Source: Firmicutes bacterium ZCTH02-B6 (GTDB lineage: Bacteria; Bacillota; Limnochordia; Limnochordales; ZCTH02-B6). From it: a DNA stretch of 10,926 nucleotides. Shown piece by piece: positions 1-6,417 of the stretch. Under the pieces are notes generated by a model. It ran no database searches, was not told the origin of the DNA, and was given only the letters and a program-made list of their open reading frames with translations. Both the position numbers and the translations under genes were made by a program. Numbering within the stretch: the stretch's first letter is position 1; each line of letters begins with the position of its first letter. The stretch lies in the NCBI GenBank assembly GCA_002159155.1, contig LZRQ01000116.1, positions 1 through 10,926 on the forward strand, given 5' to 3'.

Positions 1-277
1 CTGTGAGACCGCGACCAGCAAACGGCTGTAGCGCCAACCCGTCGGCGGCAAGGGTTCCTACGCGCGACACGGCCAACACGCTGACCAACGCGCCCGCGAT
101 GGCCAAGGAGTGCAAGATATGGCGCGGCTCGCCCAAACACAGGCCAAGCCGCGTCGCGACTTCTCGGGCGCTGCGGCCATAGCGCAGGCGATGATAGGCG
201 AAGTAAATCAGGCCCGGGACGCCGGCAAGCACCGCCGTCTGGACCAGAGTCGATATGATCACATCTCGCAGAAACAC
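1..277 (-). CDS. Membrane protein, N-terminal part, possible CPBP-family intramembrane protease (runs off left edge)
   Basis: The reading frame opens at a GTG (277-275) preceded by a purine-rich GAAAGGG about nine bases upstream, and stays open for about 92 codons to the window edge. The frame has no earlier ATG; it reaches back to the TAG that ends the upstream ADP-ribosylglycohydrolase. The first 28 residues (VFLRDVIISTLVQTAVLAGV...) form a hydrophobic helix, followed by a basic stretch with an amphipathic Gly-Arg-Ser-Ala-Arg-Glu-Val segment and a second hydrophobic helix near residues 60-76. This order resembles the N-terminus of bacterial CPBP (Abi/Rce1-like) membrane proteases. The defining EExxxR and HxxxN/B motifs would lie outside the window, so the family call is an inference. 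It lies 42 bases downstream of the glycohydrolase on the same strand, which suggests co-transcription. Confidence 0.5.
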   Translation of the reverse strand, partial: MFLRDVIISTLVQTAVLAGVPGLIYFAYHRLRYGRSAREVATRLGLCLGEPRHILHSLAIAGALVSVLAVSRVGTLAADGLALQPFAGRGLT

Positions 278-319
278 AAGACCAGCCCTTTCGGAGCGAT
301 TGCCGTGACGTCGTGGTAG

Positions 320-1252
320 CTACCGCCCGCAGCCGACCAGTCCGTCGGCGTAGGCCACGATGAGATCCTTTCTGGCCAGCCGCTCGCGCCATTCGGCCGG
401 GATAGCGTCAGCGCCGTAGTACGTCCCCGCCAGCTGCCCGTAGACGGCTCCCGTCGTGTCGGCGTCGTCGCCCAGGTTGACAGCCCGCAGGCAGCCTTCC
501 CGGAAGTCGTCGCTATGGTAAAAGGCCCATAAGGCGGCTTCCAGGGATTCGACGACGTAGCCTGAGCCGCGGATGGCCGGCGGGTGGCGGTGCTTAAAGG
601 AGCCGTTGGCCACGGTTTGCACCTCAGGGGTCGCAAATTCGAGCGGCGGCGGGCTCAAGAGTTCCTCCTTGGCCATCCCCCGCAGCGCGCCGACGATGAG
701 GTAGGCCAAATAGCGGCAGGCGTCGATGCAAGCGGCAGCCCCGTGGGTGGTGCGGGAGGAGTCGGCCGCCCGCTCGATGGCGGTTTCGTGGTCGCCGCGG
801 GCAAAGTAATAGACCGGCACGGGCGCGAGGCGCATGATGCTGCCGTTGCCCGCGGACCGCGGGTCGGTCGGGCCGGCGTACGGTTCGCCGGTGCACTCAA
901 AATGGTGCAGGGCCCGGGCGGTGGTGTTGCCGATATCAAAGCAAACGCCGGTGCTGCTCAAGTGCCCCTGGCGGTACCAGCGCAGGTAGCGCTCCATCTG
1001 GTCCCTGGGATCAAAGCCGCCCCGCTCGATGAGGCTCTCGGCCAGGCATAAGGCCATCGAGGTGTCGTCGGTCCACTGGCCCGGCTTCAGGCGCCACGGC
1101 CCACCGCCCACCATGTCCGTGATAGGTTGAAAGGTCCCCGGTGGTTTGAACTCCAGCGCTGCCCCGAGCGCGTCTCCCACGGCGAGGCCCAAAAGCGCCC
1201 CACGCGCCTTGTCCTGAAGCGCGGGCAATTGCGTTGGCTGCAACGACGCCAC
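320..1252 (-). CDS. ADP-ribosylglycohydrolase (DraG/ARH-like)
   Basis: The product is about 310 residues, normal for the family, which hydrolyses the bond between ADP-ribose and a protein side chain (or related ADP-ribose adducts) in the cytoplasm using two Mg ions. The family signature is complete: RGALLGLAVGDALG near residues 17-30, the metal ligands Thr-Asp-Asp in WTDDTSM (60-66), GNGSIMR in the middle, and a second metal site Asp-x-Asp-Thr in GDDADTTGA near 261-269. The start is GTG at 1252, because GGAGGT lies 7 bases before it. A longer frame to 1294 would add 14 residues poorly related to the family and lacks that spacing. No nitrogenase gene, ADP-ribosyltransferase or DarT-like toxin is visible nearby, so the substrate cannot be named. 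It lies 77 bases after a four-helix membrane protein gene on the same strand. Confidence 0.93.
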   Translation of the reverse strand: MASLQPTQLPALQDKARGALLGLAVGDALGAALEFKPPGTFQPITDMVGGGPWRLKPGQWTDDTSMALCLAESLIERGGFDPRDQMERYLRWYRQGHLSSTGVCFDIGNTTARALHHFECTGEPYAGPTDPRSAGNGSIMRLAPVPVYYFARGDHETAIERAADSSRTTHGAAACIDACRYLAYLIVGALRGMAKEELLSPPPLEFATPEVQTVANGSFKHRHPPAIRGSGYVVESLEAALWAFYHSDDFREGCLRAVNLGDDADTTGAVYGQLAGTYYGADAIPAEWRERLARKDLIVAYADGLVGCGR

Positions 1253-1329
1253 CGTTCCTACCTCCAAGCCACCGGGCTCCGGTGCCAAGGCCACGCGGCC
1301 TCAGTCCCAAGCTTTCCGTCCTCCGCGTG

Positions 1330-1719
1330 TCAATCAGGAATGCGGGAGCTCTCGGGTTGTTGCTTGCCCTTGAGCCCTCCGCCCGACTCCGGTGGGCGAC
1401 CGCCGACCGGCACGTAGGGCGAAGGACTCAGCAGGATAAACCCGGCTGCCAGGACCGGGTACATGTCCAGGACTTTGATCCAACCAACGATGAACACGGC
1501 CAGTCCCACCAGCAACCTTGGGATCAGACCAACCCACCGATCCAGGACGTAACCCGCCGCATGCGCGGCCACGACGGCCGCCACCACCGGCCACAACTGG
1601 ACGCCTCCCGGCTTGGCCGTCCAGACACGGATCAAGCCGGCGAGCAGCACGCCCACTACGATCAGAGCCCGCCAGCGCGGGTTAGCAGCCAGCCAGGCTG
1701 CCAGCTGCCTGCCCAACAT
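1330..1719 (-). CDS. Hypothetical small membrane protein, four predicted helices
   Basis: A 129-residue protein opens at ATG (1719-1717) with AGAGGTGAG just upstream, a good Shine-Dalgarno site. It has four hydrophobic segments near residues 17-33, 41-58, 66-83 and 86-99, separated by short basic or tryptophan-containing loops (PRWR, DRWVG, GWIK), and ends in a hydrophilic Pro/Gly/Ser-rich tail of about 30 residues. No signal peptidase motif or catalytic motif is evident. I do not recognise the family. Its hydrophobic pattern and ribosome site make a real gene likely. It is first in a same-strand series with the ADP-ribosylglycohydrolase and the partial membrane protein, so it may lead an operon. 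A 7-bp inverted repeat (1292-1298 with 1323-1329) follows its stop codon. Confidence 0.72.
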   Translation of the reverse strand: MLGRQLAAWLAANPRWRALIVVGVLLAGLIRVWTAKPGGVQLWPVVAAVVAAHAAGYVLDRWVGLIPRLLVGLAVFIVGWIKVLDMYPVLAAGFILLSPSPYVPVGGRPPESGGGLKGKQQPESSRIPD

Positions 1720-1973
1720 CGCTCACCTCTCTGGGCCAGCGCGACCTGCGGCAGGCGCGCGCCGGCTCCACGGGTCTCCCGTGCTACCTGCTGCCGTCCT
1801 TCCTCTTCGACACAGCCGTACACGTCATTGAGAGACCCTTCTGCCCTTATGTTAGCGCCTGGGTACGCCCTTTTGCCATCGTGTTCACCAACATCCGCTT
1901 GCCTTTCGGACGTGGGCAGGGAAAATGTGCTGCAATAGTGCCGTCAGACTCGCCTTCTTTGGGAGGGTCGCCC

Positions 1974-2087
1974 ATGGATGTTCTTCTCCTATCGGTTGTG
2001 GCAGCCGTGACGGTTTTGTTTCTCTCCCCCGGCGGGCGTTCGTGTTCTTTATCCCGGATTGCAAGCCGACTCGTAAGGCGAGCGTAG
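1974..2087 (+). CDS. Candidate 37-residue hydrophobic peptide (small membrane protein or type I toxin-like)
   Basis: The ORF starts at ATG 1974, six bases after GGGAGGG (1961-1967), an excellent ribosome site. The peptide begins MDVLLLSVVAAVTVLFLS, one membrane-spanning helix, then a Pro-Gly-Gly turn and a Ser/Arg-rich basic tail ending RLVRRA. A strong intrinsic terminator begins 24 bases after the stop codon, on the same strand. Single short helix plus basic tail plus immediate terminator is the usual form of small membrane peptides, including the holin-like type I toxins of Bacillota (TxpA/BsrG type). I cannot claim sequence homology to those families. The frame can also be read from an upstream GTG at 1881, but the ribosome site favours 1974. 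No clear promoter was found, so it may be chance. Confidence 0.35.
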   Translation: MDVLLLSVVAAVTVLFLSPGGRSCSLSRIASRLVRRA

Positions 2088-2110
2088 ACAGCAAAGGCCT
2101 AGTGCTTTTT

Positions 2111-2142
2111 GGCCTCGTCACCACAGTGGCGGGGCCTTTTTT
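2111..2142 (+). terminator. Strong intrinsic terminator, plus strand
   Basis: An 11-bp stem GGCCTCGTCAC / GTGGCGGGGCC (2111-2121 with 2126-2136, three G-T wobble pairs) closes a CACA tetraloop and is followed directly by six T residues (2137-2142). This is a textbook rho-independent terminator for plus-strand transcription. The only plus-strand candidate upstream is the 37-residue ORF. On the minus strand the same hairpin lacks a T run and would be weaker; the amylase ends about 125 bases upstream of it in that direction. Confidence 0.82.
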
Positions 2143-2266
2143 CTGCCCCGGCCCACCATCGCTTCCACATGGCCGACGGTAGACTTAGGAGGCGACAGGG
2201 GATGGCACGGTGGGGCGGCGCCGTCCTCAACCTGGTGCGCCTCGTGGATCGGCCGGAGGTGGAGCC

Positions 2267-4096
2267 TCAGGCCAGGGTCAATAACACCGCGCTATACGCC
2301 GGCACCTCAACCGGTCCCGGAGGGCAGGTTGCCTCCCGTCCAGTGGCAGTCCCGCTCTCGCCATCCACCAGAACAGTGAGACGCATGGCAGCTTCCAACA
2401 CCGGGCCGGGCAACGGCACCGCCCTCGCCCGGGACGAGTTGTTGATGACAACGACGACACCGTGCTCGGCGAGCCCGGCCGTTCCCCCACCGTGACCCGG
2501 GCCTGAGCCCGGCGTGTGGCGAGACTTGAAGCCGCGCCAGTAAGCCAGCGTGTTGGCCACCGGGTCCGCGTGCAAAATACGGGCGTCACCCCGGCGCAAG
2601 GCCACGATAGCTCGGCGCAAGCGGGTGAGGCGCTTGTACAGCTGGAAAAGATCTTCGTTCCAGCCGGCGCTCGGGTCGCGCTCCCAAGTCATCGGCCGCC
2701 GGCAGTCGGGGTCCGCCCCGCCTTTCATGCCGATCTCGTCACCGTAGTAGATGAGCGGAACGCCGACCCACGTGAAAAGAAACACGGCCGCCAGAGCCGC
2801 CTTGCGCCCATCTCCCCCGCATGCGGTCATGAACCGTTCGGTGTCGTGGCTGCCGAGCAGATTCCAACAACCCAGCAGCGCCTGTCGGGGGTAGGCGAAC
2901 AGGTTGCGGACCAACGCCTGTGCGAATCCGTCCGCGCGGGTGCGCCCGCGCGCGAAAAAGTCCAGGCACGCCTCGCGCAGGGGGTAATTGGTCACCCCGT
3001 CAAACTGGTCGCCCAACAGCCACGGCAAGGCGTCGTGCCACACCTCTCCCACGATGGCGGCATCCGGTTTCACGCCATGCACCGCCCGGCGCAGCTCCCG
3101 CCAAAAGGCGTGGTCCACCTCGTTGGCCACATCCAGCCGCCACCCGTCGATGTCGCACTGCTCGATCCAATAGCGGGCCACGTTTAGTAGGTAATCCCGC
3201 ACCTCCGGATTACCGGTGCGCAGCTTGGGCATGGCGGCGATACCGGTGGCAAACGTCTCGTAGTTAGGCTGCGACTGTTCCTTGACCGGGAACTCCTCAA
3301 CATGAAACCACCGCGTGTACGGGGACTCTTGGCCCCGCTCCCGCACGTCCCGGAAGGCAAAGAATTCGAAGCCGCAATGGTTGAACACCGCGTCCAGCAC
3401 CACCCGGATGCCGCGGGCGTGGCACTGGCGCACAAGCTCCCGCAGCGTTTCCTCGTCGCCAAAGTGCGGGTCGATGCGGTAGTAGTCGGTGGTGTCGTAC
3501 TTGTGGTTGGAAGGCGATGCAAAGATGGGCGTGAGATACAGCACCGTCACGCCCAGCTCCTCTAGGTGCGGCAGCTTCGCGATGATACCTTCCAAGTCGC
3601 CGCCGTAAAAGGAACGGGCCGTCGGGCGCTGGTCGCTCCACGGCCGTACGCCGGGCGGGTCGTTGGCCGGGTTTCCGTTGGCAAAACGGTCGGGGAAGAC
3701 TTGATACACGATGCCGTCCACCAGCCAGTCGGGGACATGGTGGAGGTCGGCCTCGTTGATGTACGGATACGTGAAGAAACCGCCCATGGGCATGGCGGCG
3801 CTCAAGCCGGTTTCCGACAGCCAGTGCCGCCGCACGCCGTCGTCCAACAGGAAGGCATAGTGAAACCGCGGCGGGCGCAAGGTGAGCTCGCCCGTGAAGT
3901 AGTCATAGAGCGCGTCCGACCCGGCCAGCTCGAGGGGCGCGGTTTCTCCTTCCTCAAAGGGGGCGTAGCGGTCGGCGTACACCGCCGTCACCGACCGGAG
4001 CTGGCCTCTGCCCGACCGGAGCACTACCCGCAACGTGGTAGGGCCTACAGGATACGCGTAGGGGGGCATGGCCCTGTGTTCGACGTGGAGAGCCAC
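2267..4096 (-). CDS. GH13 alpha-glucanase: neopullulanase / cyclomaltodextrinase / maltogenic amylase type
   Basis: A 609-residue enzyme expected to cleave alpha-1,4 (and possibly alpha-1,6) links in maltodextrins, cyclodextrins or pullulan. Residues 1 to about 120 look like the N-terminal beta domain (CBM34-like) of GH13 subfamily 20. The catalytic barrel starts near WLVDGIVYQVFPDRF (124-138). Conserved regions are present: DAVFNH (235-240), MPKL (289-292, typical of this subfamily), GWRLDVANE (318-326, nucleophile D322), GEVW (E351, acid/base) and GSHDTE (D418). No signal peptide is seen, so it is probably cytoplasmic and acts on imported dextrins. The start is GTG at 4096; GGAGG lies 12 bases before it, a long spacing, and no better start exists. 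The C-terminal domain carries a Gly/His-rich insert (about 526-545). No sugar transporter is adjacent, and it diverges from the GntR operon. Confidence 0.95.
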   Translation of the reverse strand: MALHVEHRAMPPYAYPVGPTTLRVVLRSGRGQLRSVTAVYADRYAPFEEGETAPLELAGSDALYDYFTGELTLRPPRFHYAFLLDDGVRRHWLSETGLSAAMPMGGFFTYPYINEADLHHVPDWLVDGIVYQVFPDRFANGNPANDPPGVRPWSDQRPTARSFYGGDLEGIIAKLPHLEELGVTVLYLTPIFASPSNHKYDTTDYYRIDPHFGDEETLRELVRQCHARGIRVVLDAVFNHCGFEFFAFRDVRERGQESPYTRWFHVEEFPVKEQSQPNYETFATGIAAMPKLRTGNPEVRDYLLNVARYWIEQCDIDGWRLDVANEVDHAFWRELRRAVHGVKPDAAIVGEVWHDALPWLLGDQFDGVTNYPLREACLDFFARGRTRADGFAQALVRNLFAYPRQALLGCWNLLGSHDTERFMTACGGDGRKAALAAVFLFTWVGVPLIYYGDEIGMKGGADPDCRRPMTWERDPSAGWNEDLFQLYKRLTRLRRAIVALRRGDARILHADPVANTLAYWRGFKSRHTPGSGPGHGGGTAGLAEHGVVVVINNSSRARAVPLPGPVLEAAMRLTVLVDGESGTATGREATCPPGPVEVPAYSAVLLTLA

Positions 4097-4143
4097 GGCT
4101 GGACGGCGCCTCCTTCCCTAGTGGGGAAACCCGACCGCGATCC

Positions 4144-4171
4144 GAGACCGAAACCCGTCCCCCTCGGTCTC
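4144..4171 (-). promoter_or_regulatory. Perfect 8-bp inverted repeat in the amylase leader
   Basis: GAGACCGA (4144-4151) and TCGGTCTC (4164-4171) form a perfect 8-bp inverted repeat with a 12-base spacer, about 50-75 bases upstream of the amylase GTG and about 30 bases from its ribosome site. It could be a repressor operator or an mRNA leader hairpin. It does not match the LacI/MalR-type CG-centred palindrome often seen at maltodextrin genes. No T run follows it on the minus strand, so it is not a standard terminator. Confidence 0.4.
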
Positions 4172-4296
4172 CTATTGTGCCCGCGCACGCGCCCCCATCG
4201 GCTGACGCGCCGGCCGGATCGCAACCGACAGCCCTCGTTCCTGCTCCCCCGTCAGGCCGGCAGGTCAATGCCCACCGACAACGTTCCGCTACCCGC

Positions 4297-4325
4297 TTGA
4301 CACCTCGGCGGACCAACTGTATATA
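4297..4325 (+). promoter_or_regulatory. SigA-type promoter of the GntR-ABC operon
   Basis: A perfect -35 TTGACA (4297-4302) is followed by a 17-base spacer and a -10 TATATA (4320-4325; an alternative TATATT sits at 4322). It lies about 80 bases upstream of the GntR start and stands out as an AT-rich patch in GC-rich DNA. It should drive the repressor, ATPase and two permeases as one transcript. Confidence 0.85.
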
Positions 4326-4337
4326 TTGTTTATAGAC
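4319..4337. promoter_or_regulatory. Operator-like dyad overlapping the -10 box, probable GntR binding site
   Basis: GTATATA-TTGTT-TATAGAC (4319-4337) is an inverted repeat matching at 6 of 7 positions per arm, centred just downstream of the -10. A second dyad, TATAG (4331-4335) with CTATA (4348-4352), overlaps it. YtrA-type GntR repressors usually bind AT-rich dyads at their own promoters, so autorepression by the first gene is the simple reading. Binding itself is inferred. Confidence 0.55.
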
Positions 4338-4404
4338 ACCTATGACACTATACTCACCTGGCGACCGCCTTGCGGGCGCAGGATGGATGTGAACGCCGGT
4401 GCCG

Positions 4405-4797
4405 ATGCGCATCGTCATCTCCAACAGCAGCAAGGAGCCCATCTACGAACAAATCAAGCGGCAGATCAAGGAAAGCATCCTCCGCGGCGAACTGGCCGAG
4501 GGCGAGCTGCTGCCTTCCATCCGCCAGCTGGCCAAGGACCTTCAGATCAGCGTAATCACCACCAAGCGGGCCTACGACGACTTGGAACAGGAAGGGTACA
4601 TCGTCTCCGTAGTCGGCAAAGGGTCGTTCGTGGCCGGGCAAAACCGGGAACTGCTGCGGGAGATGCGGCTCCGTTGGATCGAGGAAAGGTTGGCCGAGGT
4701 CGTGGCCGAGAGCAGGTCGCTCGGCGTCTCGCTTGCGGAGCTTTTGGAGATGCTGCGGCTCTTGTACGAGGAGACTCCGGACGGCCAGGATTCGTGA
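4405..4797 (+). CDS. GntR-family transcriptional repressor, YtrA subfamily
   Basis: A 130-residue DNA-binding protein, short as is typical for YtrA. Residues about 10-77 form the winged helix-turn-helix: EPIYEQIKRQIKESILRGEL, then LPSIRQLAKDLQIS as the HTH, TTKRAYDDLEQEGYI as the recognition region and GKGSFVA as the wing. The remaining 50 residues are two amphipathic helices that serve for dimerisation; no large effector domain is present. The start is ATG 4405, because family members begin MRI-IISNSS. GTG 4399, two codons earlier, is possible; neither has a strong ribosome site. It is followed 66 bases later by the ABC ATPase gene. By analogy with the B. subtilis ytr operon, it probably represses its own operon until an envelope-related signal appears. 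Confidence 0.94.
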   Translation: MRIVISNSSKEPIYEQIKRQIKESILRGELAEGELLPSIRQLAKDLQISVITTKRAYDDLEQEGYIVSVVGKGSFVAGQNRELLREMRLRWIEERLAEVVAESRSLGVSLAELLEMLRLLYEETPDGQDS

Positions 4798-4863
4798 CGC
4801 CACCGTTGAGCGCCCTAACCGGTTGCGACCCGCGGGGCGTGGTCGTGGGAGGAGGAATGAGCG

Positions 4864-5733
4864 TTGGAAGACGTCGTCGTCTTTGACCGGGTGTGCAAGC
4901 GCTACAAGGACTTCCAGCTAGACAACGTCTCGTTTGCCGTGAAACGCGGGTTCATCCACGGTTTCATCGGCCAAAACGGGGCCGGCAAAACGACCACCAT
5001 CAAGCTGCTGATGAACCTGGTCCGGAGGGACTCCGGGACCATCCGCGTGTTCGGCCTCGATAACCTGGAGCACGAGCGGGCGGTCAAGCAGCGCATCGGC
5101 TTCGTCTACGCGGACAGCCATTTTTACGAAGACCTGACCCTCGAGGCCATGAAGCGGGTCGTGGCGTCGTTTTACGAGGGCTGGGACGAGGACGCGTACC
5201 GGCGGTACCTGCGCCAGTTTGACCTCCCGCCCAACAAAAAGATCAAGCAGCTTTCCCGCGGGATGAAGATGAAGTACGCCATCGCCCTGGCGCTCTCGCA
5301 CAACGCGGACTTGATCGTGATGGATGAACCGACTTCCGGACTCGACCCGGTGGTGCGCCGGGAAATCCTCGACATCTTGCGCGACGTCATCCAGCAAGAG
5401 GACAAGACAGTCTTCTTTTCCACCCACATCACCTCCGACCTGGAGCACGTCGCCGACTACATCACCTTCATCCACGACGGGCGCATCCGGTTCTCCTTGT
5501 CCAGAGACGAGGTGTACGACAAGTACGTGCTGGTCAAAGGCGGGCCGGAGCTCTTGGACCAGGACACCCGACAGCTGTTCGTCGGCTTGCGGGAGCACGC
5601 GTACGGTTTCGAGGGATTGGCCGTGGACTCCCACCGCGCCCGGCACTGGTTTGGCAACCAGGTTGTCTACGAGAAACCGTCGCTGGAAGACATCATGGTG
5701 TACACCATCAAGCACAGCATTGGAGGGAGGTAA
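4864..5733 (+). CDS. ABC transporter ATP-binding protein (YtrB-like)
   Basis: A 289-residue ATPase that would power the two membrane partners encoded next. Visible motifs: Walker A GQNGAGKTT (36-44), signature LSRGM (130-134), Walker B LIVMDEPTSGLD (150-161) and the H-loop histidine in STH (188). A canonical Q-loop glutamine is not evident: the matching place reads IGFVYADSHFYEDLT (about 78-92). The C-terminal 80 residues form the accessory domain usual in this export subfamily. The start must be TTG at 4864, because a TGA in frame lies at 4858-4860; GGAGGAGG sits about eight bases upstream. An ATG at 4857 opens only a nine-codon frame. The substrate is unknown; the family is linked to export or cell-envelope antibiotic response. 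Confidence 0.94.
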   Translation: MEDVVVFDRVCKRYKDFQLDNVSFAVKRGFIHGFIGQNGAGKTTTIKLLMNLVRRDSGTIRVFGLDNLEHERAVKQRIGFVYADSHFYEDLTLEAMKRVVASFYEGWDEDAYRRYLRQFDLPPNKKIKQLSRGMKMKYAIALALSHNADLIVMDEPTSGLDPVVRREILDILRDVIQQEDKTVFFSTHITSDLEHVADYITFIHDGRIRFSLSRDEVYDKYVLVKGGPELLDQDTRQLFVGLREHAYGFEGLAVDSHRARHWFGNQVVYEKPSLEDIMVYTIKHSIGGR

Positions 5734-5740
5734 GGCAGCG

Positions 5741-6400
5741 GTGACGGGCGTGAGGGCGACGGCAGGGTGGGCGTTGGCCCGTGTCGTGTACAAGGACTGG
5801 GTCGTCAACCGCACGGTGTTCCTCGTCTACGCGGGCGTGCTGCTGCTCATGGCGCTCAAGGTGCTGCCCGTGGATGGGCCGGCGGTGATCGCAACGATGA
5901 TGGCCGGTTTCTTTGTGTTCACCAGCGCAGCCCAGGATGAGCGCAACAGCACCCAGACCTTCATCAACAGCCTGCCTGTTTCCCGGCGGGATATCGTCAC
6001 CGGCAAGTACGTCTTGTCCATCGGCGCGGGCATTGCGTTGACCGGGATGGTGCTCCTCATCGGGGCGCTCATTGAGCCCGTCCCCGGTCCGGTGGTGTTA
6101 CGGCAGCTGCTATTGTGCGCTGGCGTCATCAGCACCTTTGTGTCGGTGTTTGTACCCATGTACTACCTGCTAGGATCGCGGTTCGTGCAGATCGGGCTCT
6201 TTGTGCTGTTCATCCTGGTGGTCGCAGTCGCACCGCCGGCCTACAACCTGGCCGTGCGCCACAACTTCTGGGGCTTGCTGGACGCCGTGCGCGCCCTGCC
6301 AACGCAACCCCTGCAAACAGTAGCAGCGGTGGGCGTCGTGGTGCTGCTGCTCGCGTCGTGGCGACTTTCGATCACCCTCTATAGCCGCAAGGAGTTTTGA
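5741..6400 (+). CDS. ABC-2 type transporter permease, first of two
   Basis: A 219-residue integral membrane protein with about six helices, near residues 24-44, 47-64, 90-112, 119-144, 148-170 and 192-214. The cytoplasmic segment between helices 2 and 3 contains INSLPVSRRDIVTGKY (75-90), the hallmark of the small ABC-2 permeases paired with YtrB-like ATPases. HNFWGL (174-179) and the C-terminal SWRLS...LYSRKEF are shared with the next gene. It starts at GTG 5741, only 7 bases after the ATPase stop; the GGGAGG at 5725-5730 overlaps the end of the ATPase gene, so translation is probably coupled. The frame is open upstream inside the ATPase gene, but that sequence is not permease-like. Confidence 0.9.
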   Translation: MTGVRATAGWALARVVYKDWVVNRTVFLVYAGVLLLMALKVLPVDGPAVIATMMAGFFVFTSAAQDERNSTQTFINSLPVSRRDIVTGKYVLSIGAGIALTGMVLLIGALIEPVPGPVVLRQLLLCAGVISTFVSVFVPMYYLLGSRFVQIGLFVLFILVVAVAPPAYNLAVRHNFWGLLDAVRALPTQPLQTVAAVGVVVLLLASWRLSITLYSRKEF

Positions 6401-6417
6401 ACCGGGGTTGTGTAGCA

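Larger units (their letters stand above)
1720..2266. other. Intergenic region between the membrane-protein gene and the amylase
   Basis: This 547-base stretch separates two minus-strand genes. It holds one candidate small peptide ORF and a strong plus-strand terminator, both listed separately. Elsewhere the open frames on either strand are Pro/Arg/Ser-rich shadows with no ribosome site or family resemblance. I could not find a convincing SigA promoter for the minus-strand gene at 1719 or for the small plus-strand ORF. Part of the region must hold the promoter of the 1719 gene and the 3' end of the amylase transcript. Confidence 0.5.

Noticed and set aside
584..1051. Plus-strand open frame opposite the ADP-ribosylglycohydrolase
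   Set aside because: It is the antisense shadow of a gene with complete family motifs on the minus strand.
1292..1329. 7-bp inverted repeat CACGCGG / CCGCGTG after the four-helix protein gene
   Set aside because: The 24-base loop and absence of a T run make it a poor terminator. It overlaps the glycohydrolase leader and may be chance in GC-rich DNA.
5324..5740. Upstream extension of the first permease frame into the ATPase gene
   Set aside because: The added residues are Ser/Thr/Arg-rich frame-shadow sequence. Permease similarity and the ribosome site begin at 5741.
4918..5814. Minus-strand open frame (298 codons) opposite the ABC ATPase
   Set aside because: The plus strand carries all ABC motifs; the antisense product is Val/Asp/Gln-rich low-quality sequence created by codon bias.
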